A stretch of DNA of 64,000 nt from Amycolatopsis keratiniphila subsp. keratiniphila (lineage in GTDB: Bacteria; Actinomycetota; Actinomycetes; Mycobacteriales; Pseudonocardiaceae), in the NCBI RefSeq assembly GCF_001620365.2, contig NZ_LQMT02000032.1, positions 187,077 to 251,076 of the forward strand, given 5' to 3'. Positions within the stretch are counted from its first letter, which is position 1. Every line of letters begins with the position of its first letter. The notes under the pieces are model-generated. The model saw nothing but the letters and a program-made list of their open reading frames with translations, made no database searches and was not told the origin of the DNA. A program made the translations under genes and the position numbers. Shown here one piece after another: positions 15,658 to 25,195 of this stretch.

Positions 15658-16515
15658 TCAGCCGATCGGCAGGGAAAGGATCCCGCCGGTCGCCTCGCGC
15701 AGCGCGTCCCGCATCTCCGCCCGCGGCGCCGGCTGCCCGGTGAAGTACTCGGACTGCCCGAAAGCCTGATGCAGCAACATGTCCAGCCCGGTCGCGAGCC
15801 GTCCGCCCCGCTCGGCGACGGCTTCGGCGAGCGCGGTCGGCCAGGGGTGGTAGATGACGTCGAGGACGCATCCGATCCCGGACAGCTCCGCCAGATGCGG
15901 CCGGACGGCGTCCGGGGGAACGGTGTTCACCAGCACCGCCGAATCCGCCGCGAGCTTCCCGAAGTCGGCCTCGGCCCAGCGCAGGACCTCGACGTCGAGA
16001 CCGGCCCGCTGAGCCGCCTCGACCGTTTCCGCCGCCCGTGCCGGATCCCGCACGACGAGCCGGACCGTCCGCACGCCGAGCGAGGCCAGCCCGACGACGG
16101 CCGCGGCGGCCGTCCCGCCCGCGCCGAGTACGACGGCGGCGTCGTCGGCACCGGGCGAGTACTCCCCCGCGATCCGCAACGCCTCGGTGACCCCGTCGAC
16201 GTCGGTGCAGTCCGCCAGCCAGCCGGTTTCCCGGCGCACGAGCGTGTTCGCCGCGCCGACCGCCGCCGCGCGCGGCGTGACCTCGTCGGCGTGCTCCAGT
16301 GCGGCCCGTTTCCCGGGCATGGTCACCGACAGCCCGGTCCACTCCGGACCGAGTCCGTCGACGAACGCGGGCAGCCCGGGGCCGTCCATCTCGACCCGCT
16401 CGTAGGTCCAGCCGTCCAGGCCCAGCGCGCGGAAGGCGGCGCCGTGCAGCACGGGCGAGAGCGAGTGTTCGACCGGTTTCCCGAGGATGGCGGCCTTGCG
16501 GTCAGCTGACACCAC
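15658..16515 (-). CDS. aroE: Shikimate dehydrogenase
   Basis: A 285-residue enzyme that reduces 3-dehydroshikimate to shikimate with NADPH in aromatic amino-acid synthesis. The substrate-site motif GKPVEHSLSPVLHGAAF is at the N terminus. The catalytic-lysine segment LSVTMPGKRAAL follows, then NTLVRRE and DCTDVDG, and a nucleotide-binding VVLGAGGTAAAAV (about residue 127). It starts at GTG 16515, 32 bases after mltG. The order alaS-ruvX-mltG-aroE is conserved in actinobacteria and supports the assignment. Confidence 0.95.
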   Translation of the reverse strand: MVSADRKAAILGKPVEHSLSPVLHGAAFRALGLDGWTYERVEMDGPGLPAFVDGLGPEWTGLSVTMPGKRAALEHADEVTPRAAAVGAANTLVRRETGWLADCTDVDGVTEALRIAGEYSPGADDAAVVLGAGGTAAAAVVGLASLGVRTVRLVVRDPARAAETVEAAQRAGLDVEVLRWAEADFGKLAADSAVLVNTVPPDAVRPHLAELSGIGCVLDVIYHPWPTALAEAVAERGGRLATGLDMLLHQAFGQSEYFTGQPAPRAEMRDALREATGGILSLPIG

Positions 16516-16547
16516 ACCTCACCGCGTCGTCCCGGTTCGTCCGGTGG

Positions 16548-18347
16548 TCATCGGATGACACCTCGCCGCACCGCGTCATCGCGGTTCTTCCGGTGGTCGT
16601 CGAAGGTCACCGCGAAGCAGGAAAGCCCGTTCTTCTCGCATTTGACGAAGAACAGCCACTCCCCCGCCGCCGGCTTCAACGCGGCCTGGATCGCCTCCGC
16701 GCTCGGGACCGCGATCGGTGTCGGAGTCAGGCCGACCGACTTGTAGGTGTTGTAGGCACCCGCTTTTTCCCGTTCCTCAGGCTTGGTGAGCAGGGTCGGC
16801 CGGTCGAGGACGTAGTTGACCGTCGAGTCCATCTCGAGCCGCATCTTCTCGTCGAGCCGGTTGTAGATGACCCGCGAGATCTTCCCGAAGTCGGCCTTCA
16901 CCGCCTCGCGTTCGATGATCGACGCGATGACGAGCGTCTCGTAAGGCGTCTTGCCCTCACCCTTCGACTGCTCGCTCAGCCCGGCGTTGAGGATGCGCTC
17001 CGCCGACGTCTTCACGACGTAGGTGAGCAGTTCTTCGGCCGTCCAGCCGGGCTTGATGTTGTAGATGCCCGGGGCGATCAGCCCTTCGAGACGCCGGTCC
17101 TTGTGCTCGGCCTTCGTCGCGGCCTCGACGGCCCAAGACGGGACGCCCAGCTTCGCCAGATCCGCGTTCTCGATCGTCTTGCGCAGTTCCTCGACCGGGA
17201 CGCAGGTGCTCGTGCCGTTCAGATCGGCGCAGGAAGCCTTGGACAGCAACGTGTACACCCCGGGCGTCACCTTGCCGTCCGGCTGGGTGATGTCGTGGAA
17301 CTGGGTGTACGGCCGGATCTCGACCTGGCCGACCTTCGACGCGGGAGCGAGCATCTTCTCGACCGCGCTGGCGCCGGACATCTTCGTCCTCATGACGTAG
17401 TAGCCCTGCTGGAGCCGCGAGACGGCGGTGTTGTCCTCGCCCGCCTTCACGAACGCCTTGCCGCTGGCCACCACCCCGGCCGCCTGCAACCGGTTGCCGA
17501 TCGCCGACGTCGAGTCGCCCTTCTGCACCTCGACGAGGACGTCGCTCTCGCCGGCTCCCTCGTAGTCGTCGTAGCCGAAGATCTCGGTGAAGCCGTAGTA
17601 GGCGCCGCCGGCGAGCAGGACGAGCACCGTCAGCGCGGCGATCCAGCCCAGCGCGCGCTTCTTCTTGCGCTTCTTGGGCGGCGGCCCCTGACGTTCCGGC
17701 CGCTCGTCCTCGATGCGTTCCGGCTCGGCACGGTCCTCGTCGTCGTAGTCCTCGTAATCCTCGTAGTCGTCGTACTCGTCATAGTCGTCGTACGCGTCGT
17801 CGCCGAAGATCTCGTTGTACTCCTCTTCGCTGCCTTGAGGCGGCGAAGAGGGAGCCGCGCCGGGGCGCCGTGCCAGCGGCGCCTCCTGGATCGCGGGGAG
17901 GACGTCGGTCGGCCGCTCGTCCGGGAGCGGGCCGTCGTCCTCGTTGCGCCTGCGGCGGCCGGGACGAGGTGCCTCGTCCTGGGCGTAGGCGGGCATGCCA
18001 AGACCCCGGTCACCCGGCTGGGGGGACCGCCGCTGCGGCGCGGGAGGCGGCGGCGGGGCCGCCTGTTCCGGAGCCCGCCTGGCCGGGGCCGGACGCGGTG
18101 CCCGGGGCGGCGGCTCGTCGGCGGCACGCCGGGCACGCGGTGGTGGCTCTTCCGGCGACCGGCGGGCCCGCGGCGGTTCCTCCGCCGGACGCCGCACGGG
18201 CGGTTCCTCCCGGATGTGCCGTCGTCCCGTCGGCTGGGGTTCGGGCCGTCGACGCGGCGGGGCCGGTGGCTGAATGGCCTCCTCAGGCTCCCGCAACCGT
18301 CGTCTACCGCCCTGACGGCGTTCGGGCCGGCCGTGGGGCTCGGTCAT
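16548..18347 (-). CDS. mltG: Endolytic murein transglycosylase MltG with long disordered N terminus
   Basis: A 599-residue inner-membrane protein that cuts nascent glycan strands. The first 160 residues are rich in Pro, Arg and Glu, followed by an acidic tyrosine-rich tract of Asp-Tyr/Glu-Asp repeats (about residues 175-205). A basic stretch KKRKKKR and one transmembrane helix (about 235-258) come next. The extracytoplasmic YceG/MltG domain follows, with the catalytic glutamate in ASIIEREAVK and the downstream RVIYNRLDEKMRLEMDST. The ATG at 18347 overlaps the ruvX stop (ATGA). The N-terminal extension is far longer than in E. coli MltG, and may bind other divisome or elongasome proteins; this is inference. 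Confidence 0.93.
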   Translation of the reverse strand: MTEPHGRPERRQGGRRRLREPEEAIQPPAPPRRRPEPQPTGRRHIREEPPVRRPAEEPPRARRSPEEPPPRARRAADEPPPRAPRPAPARRAPEQAAPPPPPAPQRRSPQPGDRGLGMPAYAQDEAPRPGRRRRNEDDGPLPDERPTDVLPAIQEAPLARRPGAAPSSPPQGSEEEYNEIFGDDAYDDYDEYDDYEDYEDYDDEDRAEPERIEDERPERQGPPPKKRKKKRALGWIAALTVLVLLAGGAYYGFTEIFGYDDYEGAGESDVLVEVQKGDSTSAIGNRLQAAGVVASGKAFVKAGEDNTAVSRLQQGYYVMRTKMSGASAVEKMLAPASKVGQVEIRPYTQFHDITQPDGKVTPGVYTLLSKASCADLNGTSTCVPVEELRKTIENADLAKLGVPSWAVEAATKAEHKDRRLEGLIAPGIYNIKPGWTAEELLTYVVKTSAERILNAGLSEQSKGEGKTPYETLVIASIIEREAVKADFGKISRVIYNRLDEKMRLEMDSTVNYVLDRPTLLTKPEEREKAGAYNTYKSVGLTPTPIAVPSAEAIQAALKPAAGEWLFFVKCEKNGLSCFAVTFDDHRKNRDDAVRRGVIR

Positions 18348-18847
18348 GTATCGCCCTTCCGTGCGCGATGTGCCGCTACCGCGTCGATCCACGCCTGCAG
18401 GATCTCGACCGCGGCCGCCTGATCGACGACGGCACGTTGCTTACGTCCCTTCACCCCACGCTGCGACAGCATCCTGGATGCCGTCACCGTGGTCAACCGC
18501 TCGTCGGCCAGTCGCACCGGTACCGGGGCGATCCTGTCGGCGAGCTTCCCGGCGTAGTCGAGTGCCGCTTCGGCCGCCGGGCCGTGACGGTCCTTGAGCG
18601 TCCTCGGCAAGCCGACGACGACTTCGACCACGTCGTGTTCCGTGACGAGTTCGACGAGCTGGTCGACGTCCTTGTCGCCCGCCGCGTCGCGAGTGAGGGT
18701 AACGAGCGGGCTCGCGAGGATGGGGTCGGGATCGCTGAGCGCGATCCCGACCCGGACGGATCCGACATCCACCCCGAGCCGCCTGCCGCGCCCCGGATCG
18801 GACTCCCCTGGCCGATCCGGGCGGCGCCCAGCGGCGTCGTCAGCCAA
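18344..18847 (-). CDS. ruvX: Holliday junction resolvase-like protein (RuvX/YqgF)
   Basis: A 167-residue RNase H-fold nuclease implicated in pre-16S rRNA processing and recombination. It shows LGVDVGSVRVGIALSD with the first catalytic aspartate, VVVGLPRTLKDRHGP, and the late DERLTTVTASRML and DQAAAVEILQAWID motifs. The start is a TTG at 18847 that overlaps the end of alaS by eight bases. No in-frame ATG or GTG lies between it and the first conserved strand. It is coupled to mltG by four bases. Confidence 0.92.
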   Translation of the reverse strand: MADDAAGRRPDRPGESDPGRGRRLGVDVGSVRVGIALSDPDPILASPLVTLTRDAAGDKDVDQLVELVTEHDVVEVVVGLPRTLKDRHGPAAEAALDYAGKLADRIAPVPVRLADERLTTVTASRMLSQRGVKGRKQRAVVDQAAAVEILQAWIDAVAAHRARKGDT

Positions 18848-21503
18848 CTTGGGCGACCGCCGCGCGCAGGGAGGCGATGGCCTGGTCGGCACCGGCCGGG
18901 TTGGTGCCCCCGCCCTGGGCCATGTCCGGCTTGCCGCCGCCACGGCCGCCGATCGCCTCGGCGAACGACGGGACGAGCTTGCCCGCCGCCACACCCTTGG
19001 CCTGCGCCGCCTTCGTGGTGGCGACGACGAAGGCGATCTTCTCGCCCTGCGGGGCGAACAGCGCGACGATGCCGGGCCGGTCGCCGAGCCTGCCGCGGAT
19101 GTCCGAAGCCAGCGCGCGCAGACCGTTCGAGTCGACGCCTTCGCCGAGCTTCTCCGCGACGACCGCGATCCCGCCGATGTCCTCGGCCTTGTCCGCGAGC
19201 GAGCCCGCCGAGCCGAGCACCTGCTGGGTGCGCAGCTGCTCGATCTCCTTCTCGGCGTTCTTGAGCCGGGTGAGCACGTCGTCGATGCGCGACGACAGCT
19301 GCTCCGAGGGCACCTTGAAGGTGTTCGCGAGCTGCGAGACGAGCAGCTGCTCCTTGCGGACGTACTTGAGCGCGTCCGTGCCGACGAGCGCCTCGACGCG
19401 GTGCACGCCGGAACCGATGGACGAGTCGCCCACGAGCTTCACCAGGCCGAGCTGGCCGATGCGATCGACGTGGGTGCCACCGCAGAGTTCGCGGGAGTAC
19501 TCGCCCATGTCGACGACGCGGACGTCGTTGCCGTACTTCTCGCCGAACAGCGCGACCGCGCCCAGTTCGAGGGCCTTGTCCTTCGTGGTGACGAAGGTGT
19601 TCACCTCGACGTTGGTCTGGAGGTAGTCGTTGACCTCCTCCTCGACCTCGGTGAGCACGTCGGCCGACACCCCGCCGGAGGTGGTGAAGTCGAAGCGCAT
19701 CCGGCCCGGCGAGTTCAGCGAACCGGCCTGCGCCGCGCGCTTGCCGTACGCCCCGCGCACGGCGGCGTGCACCAGGTGCGTCGCGGAGTGCGACCGCTCG
19801 ATCGACAGGCGGCGGTGCTGGTCGACCGAACCGGTCAGCGCGCCGCCGATGCCGATCTCGCCGTCGAGCACCTCGACACGGTGCACGAACAGGCCGGGCA
19901 CGATCTTCTGCACGTCGTGGACCTTGAGCTCGACGCCGTCGCCGAGCAGCACGCCGGTGTCGGCGACCTGGCCACCGCTCTCGGCGTAGAACGGCGTGCG
20001 GTCCAGGACCAGCTCCGCCTTCTTGCCCGCGCCGACGCGGGAGACCGGCACGCCGTCTTCCAGCAGCGCGACGACCTTCGCCTCGGCCTGCAGATCGGTG
20101 TAGCCGAGGAACTCGGTCTCGCCGTGCTGCTCCAGCACCTTGCGGTACTCGGACAGGTCGCCGTGACCGGTCTTGCGCGACGCCGCGTCGGCCTTCGCGC
20201 GCTGCCGCTGCTCGTTCATGAGCGTGCGGAAGCCCTCTTCGTCGACGGTCAGGCCCTGCTCGGACGCCATCTCCAGGGTCAGGTCGATCGGGAAGCCGTA
20301 GGTGTCGTGCAGCTGGAACGCCTTGTCGCCGGCCAGCAGCGAACCGCCGGACCGCTTGGTCTCCTCGGCCGCGAGGTCGAAGATGCGCGAACCGCTGGTG
20401 AGCGTGGCGAGGAAGGCCTCCTCCTCGACGCGCACGACGTCCTCGATGCGGTCGAACCCGGACACCAGCTCGGGGTACGTCGGGCCCATCGTGTCGCGGA
20501 CGACCGCGGCGAAGGCGGGCAGCACCGGCTCGTGCACGCCGAGCAGGCGCGCGGAGCGGATGATGCGGCGCAGCAGGCGGCGCAGCACGTAGCCGCGGCC
20601 GTCGTTGCCCGGGGTGACGCCGTCGCCGATGAGCAGCACACCGGTGCGGGCGTGGTCGGCGATGACGCGAAAGCGGACGTCGTCGGTGTGGTCGGAGCCG
20701 TAGCGGCGGCCGGAGAACTCCTCGGCGCGGCCGATCACCGGTCGGACGAGGTCGGTCTCGTAGACGTTCTCGACGCCCTGCAGGATCGTCGCGACCCGCT
20801 CGACACCCATGCCGGTGTCGATGTTCTTCTTCGGCAGCTCACCGATCGGCTTGTGGCCGTGCTTCGGGCTCTTGTCGCCCCGCACGTCCTGCATGAAGAC
20901 GAGGTTCCAGATCTCGATGTAGCGGTCCTCGTCGGCGACCGGGCCGCCCTCGCGGCCGTAGTCCGGGCCGCGGTCGTAGTAGATCTCCGAGCAGGGACCG
21001 CCGGGACCGGGCACGCCCATGTCCCAGTAGTTGTCCTTGCCGTCACGGGACTGGATGCGCTCGCCGGGCAGGCCGGTGAGCTTCTTCCACAGGCCGGCGG
21101 CCTCGGAGTCGTCCTCGTAGACGGTCGCCCAGATCCGGTTCGGGTCGAGGCCGTAGCCACCCTCGCTCTGGGGCTTGGTGATCAGCTCCCAGGCCGCCTC
21201 GATGGCGCCTTCCTTGAAATAGTCGCCGAAGGAGAAGTTCCCGGCCATCTGGAAGAACGTGTTGTGCCGGGTCGTCTTGCCGACCTCGTCGATGTCCGGC
21301 GTGCGGACGCATTTCTGGACGCTGGTCGCGCGCGGGTACGGCGGCGGGACCTCGCCGAGGAAATACGGCTTGAACTGGACCATGCCCGCGTTGACGAACA
21401 GCAGGTTCGGGTCGTCGAGGATCAGCGGCGCGCTCGGGACGCGCGTATGTCCCTTGTTCTCGAAATGGCTCAGAAAACGCTGGGTGATTTCGTGTGTTTC
21501 CAC
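18840..21503 (-). CDS. alaS: Alanyl-tRNA synthetase
   Basis: An 887-residue class II synthetase charging tRNA-Ala. The catalytic domain opens with ITQRFLSHFENKGH and contains RTPDIDEVGKTTRHNTFF and GPGGPCSEIYYD. The editing domain carries HSATHLVHAAVR with the zinc-site histidines and the later CGGTHVDRIGQLG. The C-Ala domain ends the protein. Length and order match full-length bacterial AlaRS. It begins the conserved alaS-ruvX-mltG-aroE run. Confidence 0.98.
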   Translation of the reverse strand: METHEITQRFLSHFENKGHTRVPSAPLILDDPNLLFVNAGMVQFKPYFLGEVPPPYPRATSVQKCVRTPDIDEVGKTTRHNTFFQMAGNFSFGDYFKEGAIEAAWELITKPQSEGGYGLDPNRIWATVYEDDSEAAGLWKKLTGLPGERIQSRDGKDNYWDMGVPGPGGPCSEIYYDRGPDYGREGGPVADEDRYIEIWNLVFMQDVRGDKSPKHGHKPIGELPKKNIDTGMGVERVATILQGVENVYETDLVRPVIGRAEEFSGRRYGSDHTDDVRFRVIADHARTGVLLIGDGVTPGNDGRGYVLRRLLRRIIRSARLLGVHEPVLPAFAAVVRDTMGPTYPELVSGFDRIEDVVRVEEEAFLATLTSGSRIFDLAAEETKRSGGSLLAGDKAFQLHDTYGFPIDLTLEMASEQGLTVDEEGFRTLMNEQRQRAKADAASRKTGHGDLSEYRKVLEQHGETEFLGYTDLQAEAKVVALLEDGVPVSRVGAGKKAELVLDRTPFYAESGGQVADTGVLLGDGVELKVHDVQKIVPGLFVHRVEVLDGEIGIGGALTGSVDQHRRLSIERSHSATHLVHAAVRGAYGKRAAQAGSLNSPGRMRFDFTTSGGVSADVLTEVEEEVNDYLQTNVEVNTFVTTKDKALELGAVALFGEKYGNDVRVVDMGEYSRELCGGTHVDRIGQLGLVKLVGDSSIGSGVHRVEALVGTDALKYVRKEQLLVSQLANTFKVPSEQLSSRIDDVLTRLKNAEKEIEQLRTQQVLGSAGSLADKAEDIGGIAVVAEKLGEGVDSNGLRALASDIRGRLGDRPGIVALFAPQGEKIAFVVATTKAAQAKGVAAGKLVPSFAEAIGGRGGGKPDMAQGGGTNPAGADQAIASLRAAVAQVG

Positions 21504-21602
21504 GGGATCGTCCTTGTGTACGGGCTCGCGCGAAGGCGCTGGGAATGCGGACAGGCGAGAACGGCGAAGGGCTGGGATCTGCTGATCGCGGACGCGATCG
21601 GA

Positions 21603-21911
21603 TCAGCCCTCCGCCCGGCGAGCTCGCCGGACCGGGCGCCGCGACGACGCCGCGTGCCTGCCCTCGGTCACGGGGGCCGTGCTCAAGCCGGTCCGTTCGG
21701 ACACCATGTCGTGCAACTCCTGTTCCCGTTCGCTCATCCCGGCGCGGACCTCCGCGCCGAACGAACCGACGGCGCCCGCGAGTTCCCGCACGGCGTCGCC
21801 CAGGTTCGAGGCTAACCCCGCGGGCGTGGCCTGGCGAGCGGTTTCCGTCGCTTTACGTGACAGGGCGACGCCGGCGACCACGCCGACGCCGAGCCAGAAC
21901 AGGCGCTTCAT
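21603..21911 (-). CDS. Small membrane-anchored protein upstream of alaS (DUF6167-like)
   Basis: A 102-residue protein with one N-terminal membrane helix (RLFWLGVGVVAGVALS) and a basic tail rich in Arg (SSRRPVRRARRAEG). Actinobacterial genomes commonly carry such a gene between a DUF948 gene and alaS. Its start overlaps the DUF948 stop by four bases, so it is translated together with it. Function is unknown. Confidence 0.75.
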   Translation of the reverse strand: MKRLFWLGVGVVAGVALSRKATETARQATPAGLASNLGDAVRELAGAVGSFGAEVRAGMSEREQELHDMVSERTGLSTAPVTEGRHAASSRRPVRRARRAEG

Positions 21912-22306
21912 TTGCGGCCCCGCTTCTTCGCCGGTCGGGAGGCTTTCGCTTCCGCCTTCTTCCGGCGGGCCTTGATCGCCTTGCTGAGGCCGTAGGACAG
22001 CGCGGCCGTCTTCACCAGCGGACCGCCGAGCGTCGCGGTGAACACCGACGACAGCGCGGACACGTTGCCGGACACGGCCTGCGCGTTGGCCGTGATGCCG
22101 TCGACCCGCTCCAGCTGCGTGTTGACGTGCGTGATCGTCTCGTTCGCGCCGATCAACAGCGGGTCGGTGTTCTCGTGCGCCTTGCGGATGGCGATCGTGG
22201 CCTCGTCCAGGGTCCGGCCGAGCTTGAACAGCACGATCGCCAGCAGCACGACGAGTACGACGAATGCTCCTGCGGCGATCAGCGCGGCGATCTGCCCTGC
22301 CGACAC
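21908..22306 (-). CDS. DUF948-family membrane protein
   Basis: A 132-residue protein with an N-terminal transmembrane helix (about 5-28), an amphipathic coiled-coil-like central part (TLDEATIAIRKAHENTDPLL through QAVSGNVSAL) and a lysine/arginine-rich C terminus. This matches the general stress-type DUF948 family, whose role is unclear. The GTG at 22306 follows GAGGAGG. It is coupled to the next small gene and precedes alaS. Confidence 0.8.
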   Translation of the reverse strand: MSAGQIAALIAAGAFVVLVVLLAIVLFKLGRTLDEATIAIRKAHENTDPLLIGANETITHVNTQLERVDGITANAQAVSGNVSALSSVFTATLGGPLVKTAALSYGLSKAIKARRKKAEAKASRPAKKRGRK

Positions 22307-22408
22307 GGGCCCTCCTCAAGGGTCTGCGGTCTTGGTGCCCGTGAGGTTACCGCGCAGGCGGCCTTCCGGCGGTGCCACCCCGCCGGACGGTCACTCAGCG
22401 TCGTGACC

Positions 22409-22909
22409 TCACGACGAACCCGGGAGAGCCCGATGTGAGCGCTCGCTCTTCGGCGGCGTGGTCTTCCCCTGCTTCGGCGGGTTTTCGGGCGCGCGGCCGT
22501 TGCGGCGGTCGCCGCCCTGGCGCGGGGCGGCCGCGTCCGCCCGCGTGTCGGGCGGAGCAGGCCGGGCGAACTGAGCGGACTGAGCCGTGGTCCGGGCCGG
22601 AGGCGGCTCGGCGCTCGTGCGCGGAGGTTCACGAACCGGCTCAGGCGCTCCCCGCGCTTCCGGCGCCGAAGCCGTTCGAGGCCCGGGCGGCGGCGCGGCG
22701 GGCGGCGGCGTGGACGACGGCACAGGGGTCTTGGGCGTCGACTGTGGCAGGGGGAAAGGCCTGGGGTCCAGGGCAGTGGGCAGGTCCGGCACACCGGAGA
22801 ACGCGACGAGGAGGAGCGCTCCGTAACCAGCGGCGGCACCGGCGCTGATCGCGGCCCGGCGGGCGAAGACGCGGCGACGGCCATCGGATCCCGCGAACAC
22901 CCGCCTCAC
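22409..22909 (-). CDS. Proline-rich single-pass membrane protein, unknown function
   Basis: A 166-residue protein with an Arg-rich N terminus, one membrane helix (about residues 24-45, GAAAGYGALLLVAFSGV) and a long Pro/Ala/Arg-rich region with no defined domain. The GTG at 22909 is chosen because GGAGGTGACCTC precedes it; an ORF start at 22945 lacks a site. It is divergent from the phospholipase gene. Low complexity makes it hard to classify, and the coding status relies on the ribosome binding site and frame bias. Confidence 0.55.
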   Translation of the reverse strand: MRRVFAGSDGRRRVFARRAAISAGAAAGYGALLLVAFSGVPDLPTALDPRPFPLPQSTPKTPVPSSTPPPAAPPPGPRTASAPEARGAPEPVREPPRTSAEPPPARTTAQSAQFARPAPPDTRADAAAPRQGGDRRNGRAPENPPKQGKTTPPKSERSHRALPGSS

Positions 22910-23014
22910 GAGGTCACCTCCACCGTCGTTTCGTCGTGTCACCATCCGGCTTCCGACCCCGAGTCGACCGGTTCGGTTCTTGTGACGTTCACATTACTGG
23001 GACAAGGTTCCGGC

Positions 23015-25093
23015 ATGCCTGAACTGTCACGCCGTACGTTGCTGGGCGCCACCGGCGCCGCGGCCGCCACCACGCTTCTCCCGCCGTCCGTGCACGCCGC
23101 CATGGCCGAACCCATGCGGCGGGGCGGGCTCGACGCCATCGAGCACGTGATCGTGCTGATGCAGGAGAACCGGTCGTTCGACCACTACTACGGCAGCCTG
23201 CGCGGGGTCCGTGGGTTCTCCGACCCGCGTCCGCTCGAACTGCCGTCGGGGAGATCGGTGTTCGAGCAGCCGAATCCCGCCGGCGGCACGGTGCTGCCGT
23301 TCTCGGTGCGCAAGGCGGCCGAACTCGCCGGCCGGAACACCGACGACATCCAGTACCTCGGCGACCTCGACCACAGCTGGAACGGCAGCGGCAAGGCATG
23401 GGCGCGCGGCTGGAACAACGGCTGGATCGCGGCGAAGACGCCCGCCACCATGACCTACTACGAGCGCCGCGACATCGCGCTGCAGTACGAACTGGCGGAC
23501 ACCTTCACCATCTGCGACGCCTACCACTGCTCGGTCTTCGGCTCCACCAACCCGAACCGGAACTTCCTGTGGACCGGGACCACCGGGTTCGAGCCGGGCA
23601 GCACGACCAACCGCGCGGTGACGAACGCGGCGTACTCCTACGACCACAAGGGCTACGACTGGACGACGTACCCGGAGCGCCTCGAAGCCGCCGGGGTGCC
23701 GTGGCAGATCTACCAGGAGTGGGACAACTTCACCGACAACGCGGTCGAGTACTTCGTGCCGTTCAAGAAGGTCGGCACGAAGATCCTCGCCTCGGTCGAG
23801 GAGAAGTTCCGCACCACCGAGGAGTTCTACGACGCGCTGCCCAAGAAGACCGCCGAGGAGCGTGCGAAACTGCTGGCGCAGTTCGACGCCGGGGTCGCCA
23901 AGCTGACGCCCGCCGAGCGGAATCTGTTCACGAAGGCCATGTACCGCAGCGAGCCGGAGACGCTGGTGACCCGGCTCAAGGCGGACATCCAGGCGCGGCG
24001 CCTGCCCGCGGTGAGCTGGCTGGTGCCGTCCGCGAAGGACTCCGAGCACCCCGGCGCGTCCACCCCGGTCGGCAGCGCGAACCTGATCTACCGCGTGCTC
24101 GACGCGCTGGCGTCCGACCGCGAAACGTGGTCGAAGACGGTGCTGCTGATCAATTTCGACGAGAACGACGGGTATTTCGACCACGTCCCGCCGCCGATGC
24201 CGCCCGGGAACGCGGCGAACGACGCGGACCACTTCAACGGCCAGCCGCTCGGCTTCGGCCCGCGCGTGCCGATGACGGTCGTCTCGCCGTGGTCGATCGG
24301 CGGCCACGTCGATTCCACCGTGTACGACCACACCTCGGTGTTGCGGTTCCTCGAGCGCTGGACCGGGATCGCCGAGCCGAACATCAGCAAGTGGCGGCGG
24401 ACCGTCGCGGGTGACCTCACCGGCGCCTTCGACTTCTCGCGCGCCGGACGTCAGCCGCGGGTGAACCGGCCCGGCCCGGTGCCCGCGCCGATCAGCCGCT
24501 GGCGGCCGTCGGCCCCGGCCGAGCAGAGCCTGCCCGTGGCCGAACCCGGCAACCGGCCGTCACGCCCGCTGCCGTATCAGGTTTCGGTGTCCGGCGCGGT
24601 CGACAAATCGGGAAATCTGGCGCTTTCGCTGGCCAACAGCGGCTCGTCCTCGGCGCATTTCGCGCTGTACCCGTACAAGGGTGAGTTCGCCGAGCCCGCG
24701 CACCGCGACGTGCGCGGTGAGGCGCCGGAACTCGTGAAGCTGCCCGGTGACGAGTACCGCGTCGTCGTACAGGGCCCGAACCGGTCGTGGTGGGAACTGC
24801 GCGGGAGCCGGTCCGGGGCCGCCGCCGGCGTCGATGTCCGGACACGGTTCCTGACGTGGCGCTCGGGCGTCGAGTTCAAGCTGTCCAACTCGGGCACTTC
24901 GGCGCTGACGCTACGGCTGTCGTCTTCGCGCTTCACGCGGGTCGTGCGCGTCGGGGCGGGGCGCTCGGTCACGGTGGACTGGCCGGTCTCCGGCGGCTGG
25001 TACGACGTGAAGGTCACCGCGGACGGGGATCCGTCGTTCCTGCGGACGCTGACCGCGCGGGTGGAGAACGGGCGGCCCGGCGTCTCGTGCTGA
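23015..25093 (+). CDS. Secreted phosphocholine-type phospholipase C (Tat substrate)
   Basis: A 692-residue phosphoesterase-family enzyme that cleaves phospholipids outside the cell. The N terminus has a twin-arginine signal (SRRTLLGATG). The catalytic domain begins VIVLMQENRSFDHYYG with the nucleophile-region motif, and includes FTICDAYHCSVFGSTNPNR, LINFDENDGYFDHVPPP and a later metal-site TVYDHTSVLRFLERW. Two C-terminal beta domains of the DUF756 type (about 530-690) complete the standard layout. The ATG at 23015 starts the Tat signal directly. It could supply phosphate and choline; no phosphate box was identified. Confidence 0.93.
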   Translation: MPELSRRTLLGATGAAAATTLLPPSVHAAMAEPMRRGGLDAIEHVIVLMQENRSFDHYYGSLRGVRGFSDPRPLELPSGRSVFEQPNPAGGTVLPFSVRKAAELAGRNTDDIQYLGDLDHSWNGSGKAWARGWNNGWIAAKTPATMTYYERRDIALQYELADTFTICDAYHCSVFGSTNPNRNFLWTGTTGFEPGSTTNRAVTNAAYSYDHKGYDWTTYPERLEAAGVPWQIYQEWDNFTDNAVEYFVPFKKVGTKILASVEEKFRTTEEFYDALPKKTAEERAKLLAQFDAGVAKLTPAERNLFTKAMYRSEPETLVTRLKADIQARRLPAVSWLVPSAKDSEHPGASTPVGSANLIYRVLDALASDRETWSKTVLLINFDENDGYFDHVPPPMPPGNAANDADHFNGQPLGFGPRVPMTVVSPWSIGGHVDSTVYDHTSVLRFLERWTGIAEPNISKWRRTVAGDLTGAFDFSRAGRQPRVNRPGPVPAPISRWRPSAPAEQSLPVAEPGNRPSRPLPYQVSVSGAVDKSGNLALSLANSGSSSAHFALYPYKGEFAEPAHRDVRGEAPELVKLPGDEYRVVVQGPNRSWWELRGSRSGAAAGVDVRTRFLTWRSGVEFKLSNSGTSALTLRLSSSRFTRVVRVGAGRSVTVDWPVSGGWYDVKVTADGDPSFLRTLTARVENGRPGVSC

Positions 25094-25098
25094 CGGTC

Positions 25099-25149
25099 CC
25101 GTGAAGGCCTCCTTCCCTACTCTCAGGGTAGGGAAGGAGGCCTTCACGG
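25099..25149. repeat. 51-base palindrome downstream of the phospholipase gene
   Basis: The 22-base arms at 25099-25120 and 25128-25149 are exactly complementary, with a 7-base loop. Each arm contains GTGAAGGCCTCCTTCCCTAC or its complement. The arm resembles that of the 3633-3689 palindrome. It starts six bases after the stop codon and may end transcription. Confidence 0.8.
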
Positions 25150-25195
25150 ACCTTAATCGGTTGCGTGCCGGGCGCCGCTGTTCTTAGCGTCGCTT

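Noticed and set aside
16299..18422. Long plus-strand open frame opposite mltG and aroE
   Set aside because: It is a high-GC shadow frame with no recognisable domain or ribosome binding site; the minus strand carries the conserved genes.
18594..21815. Very long plus-strand open frame opposite alaS
   Set aside because: It is antisense to a full-length, well-conserved alaS and shows only composition-driven codons.
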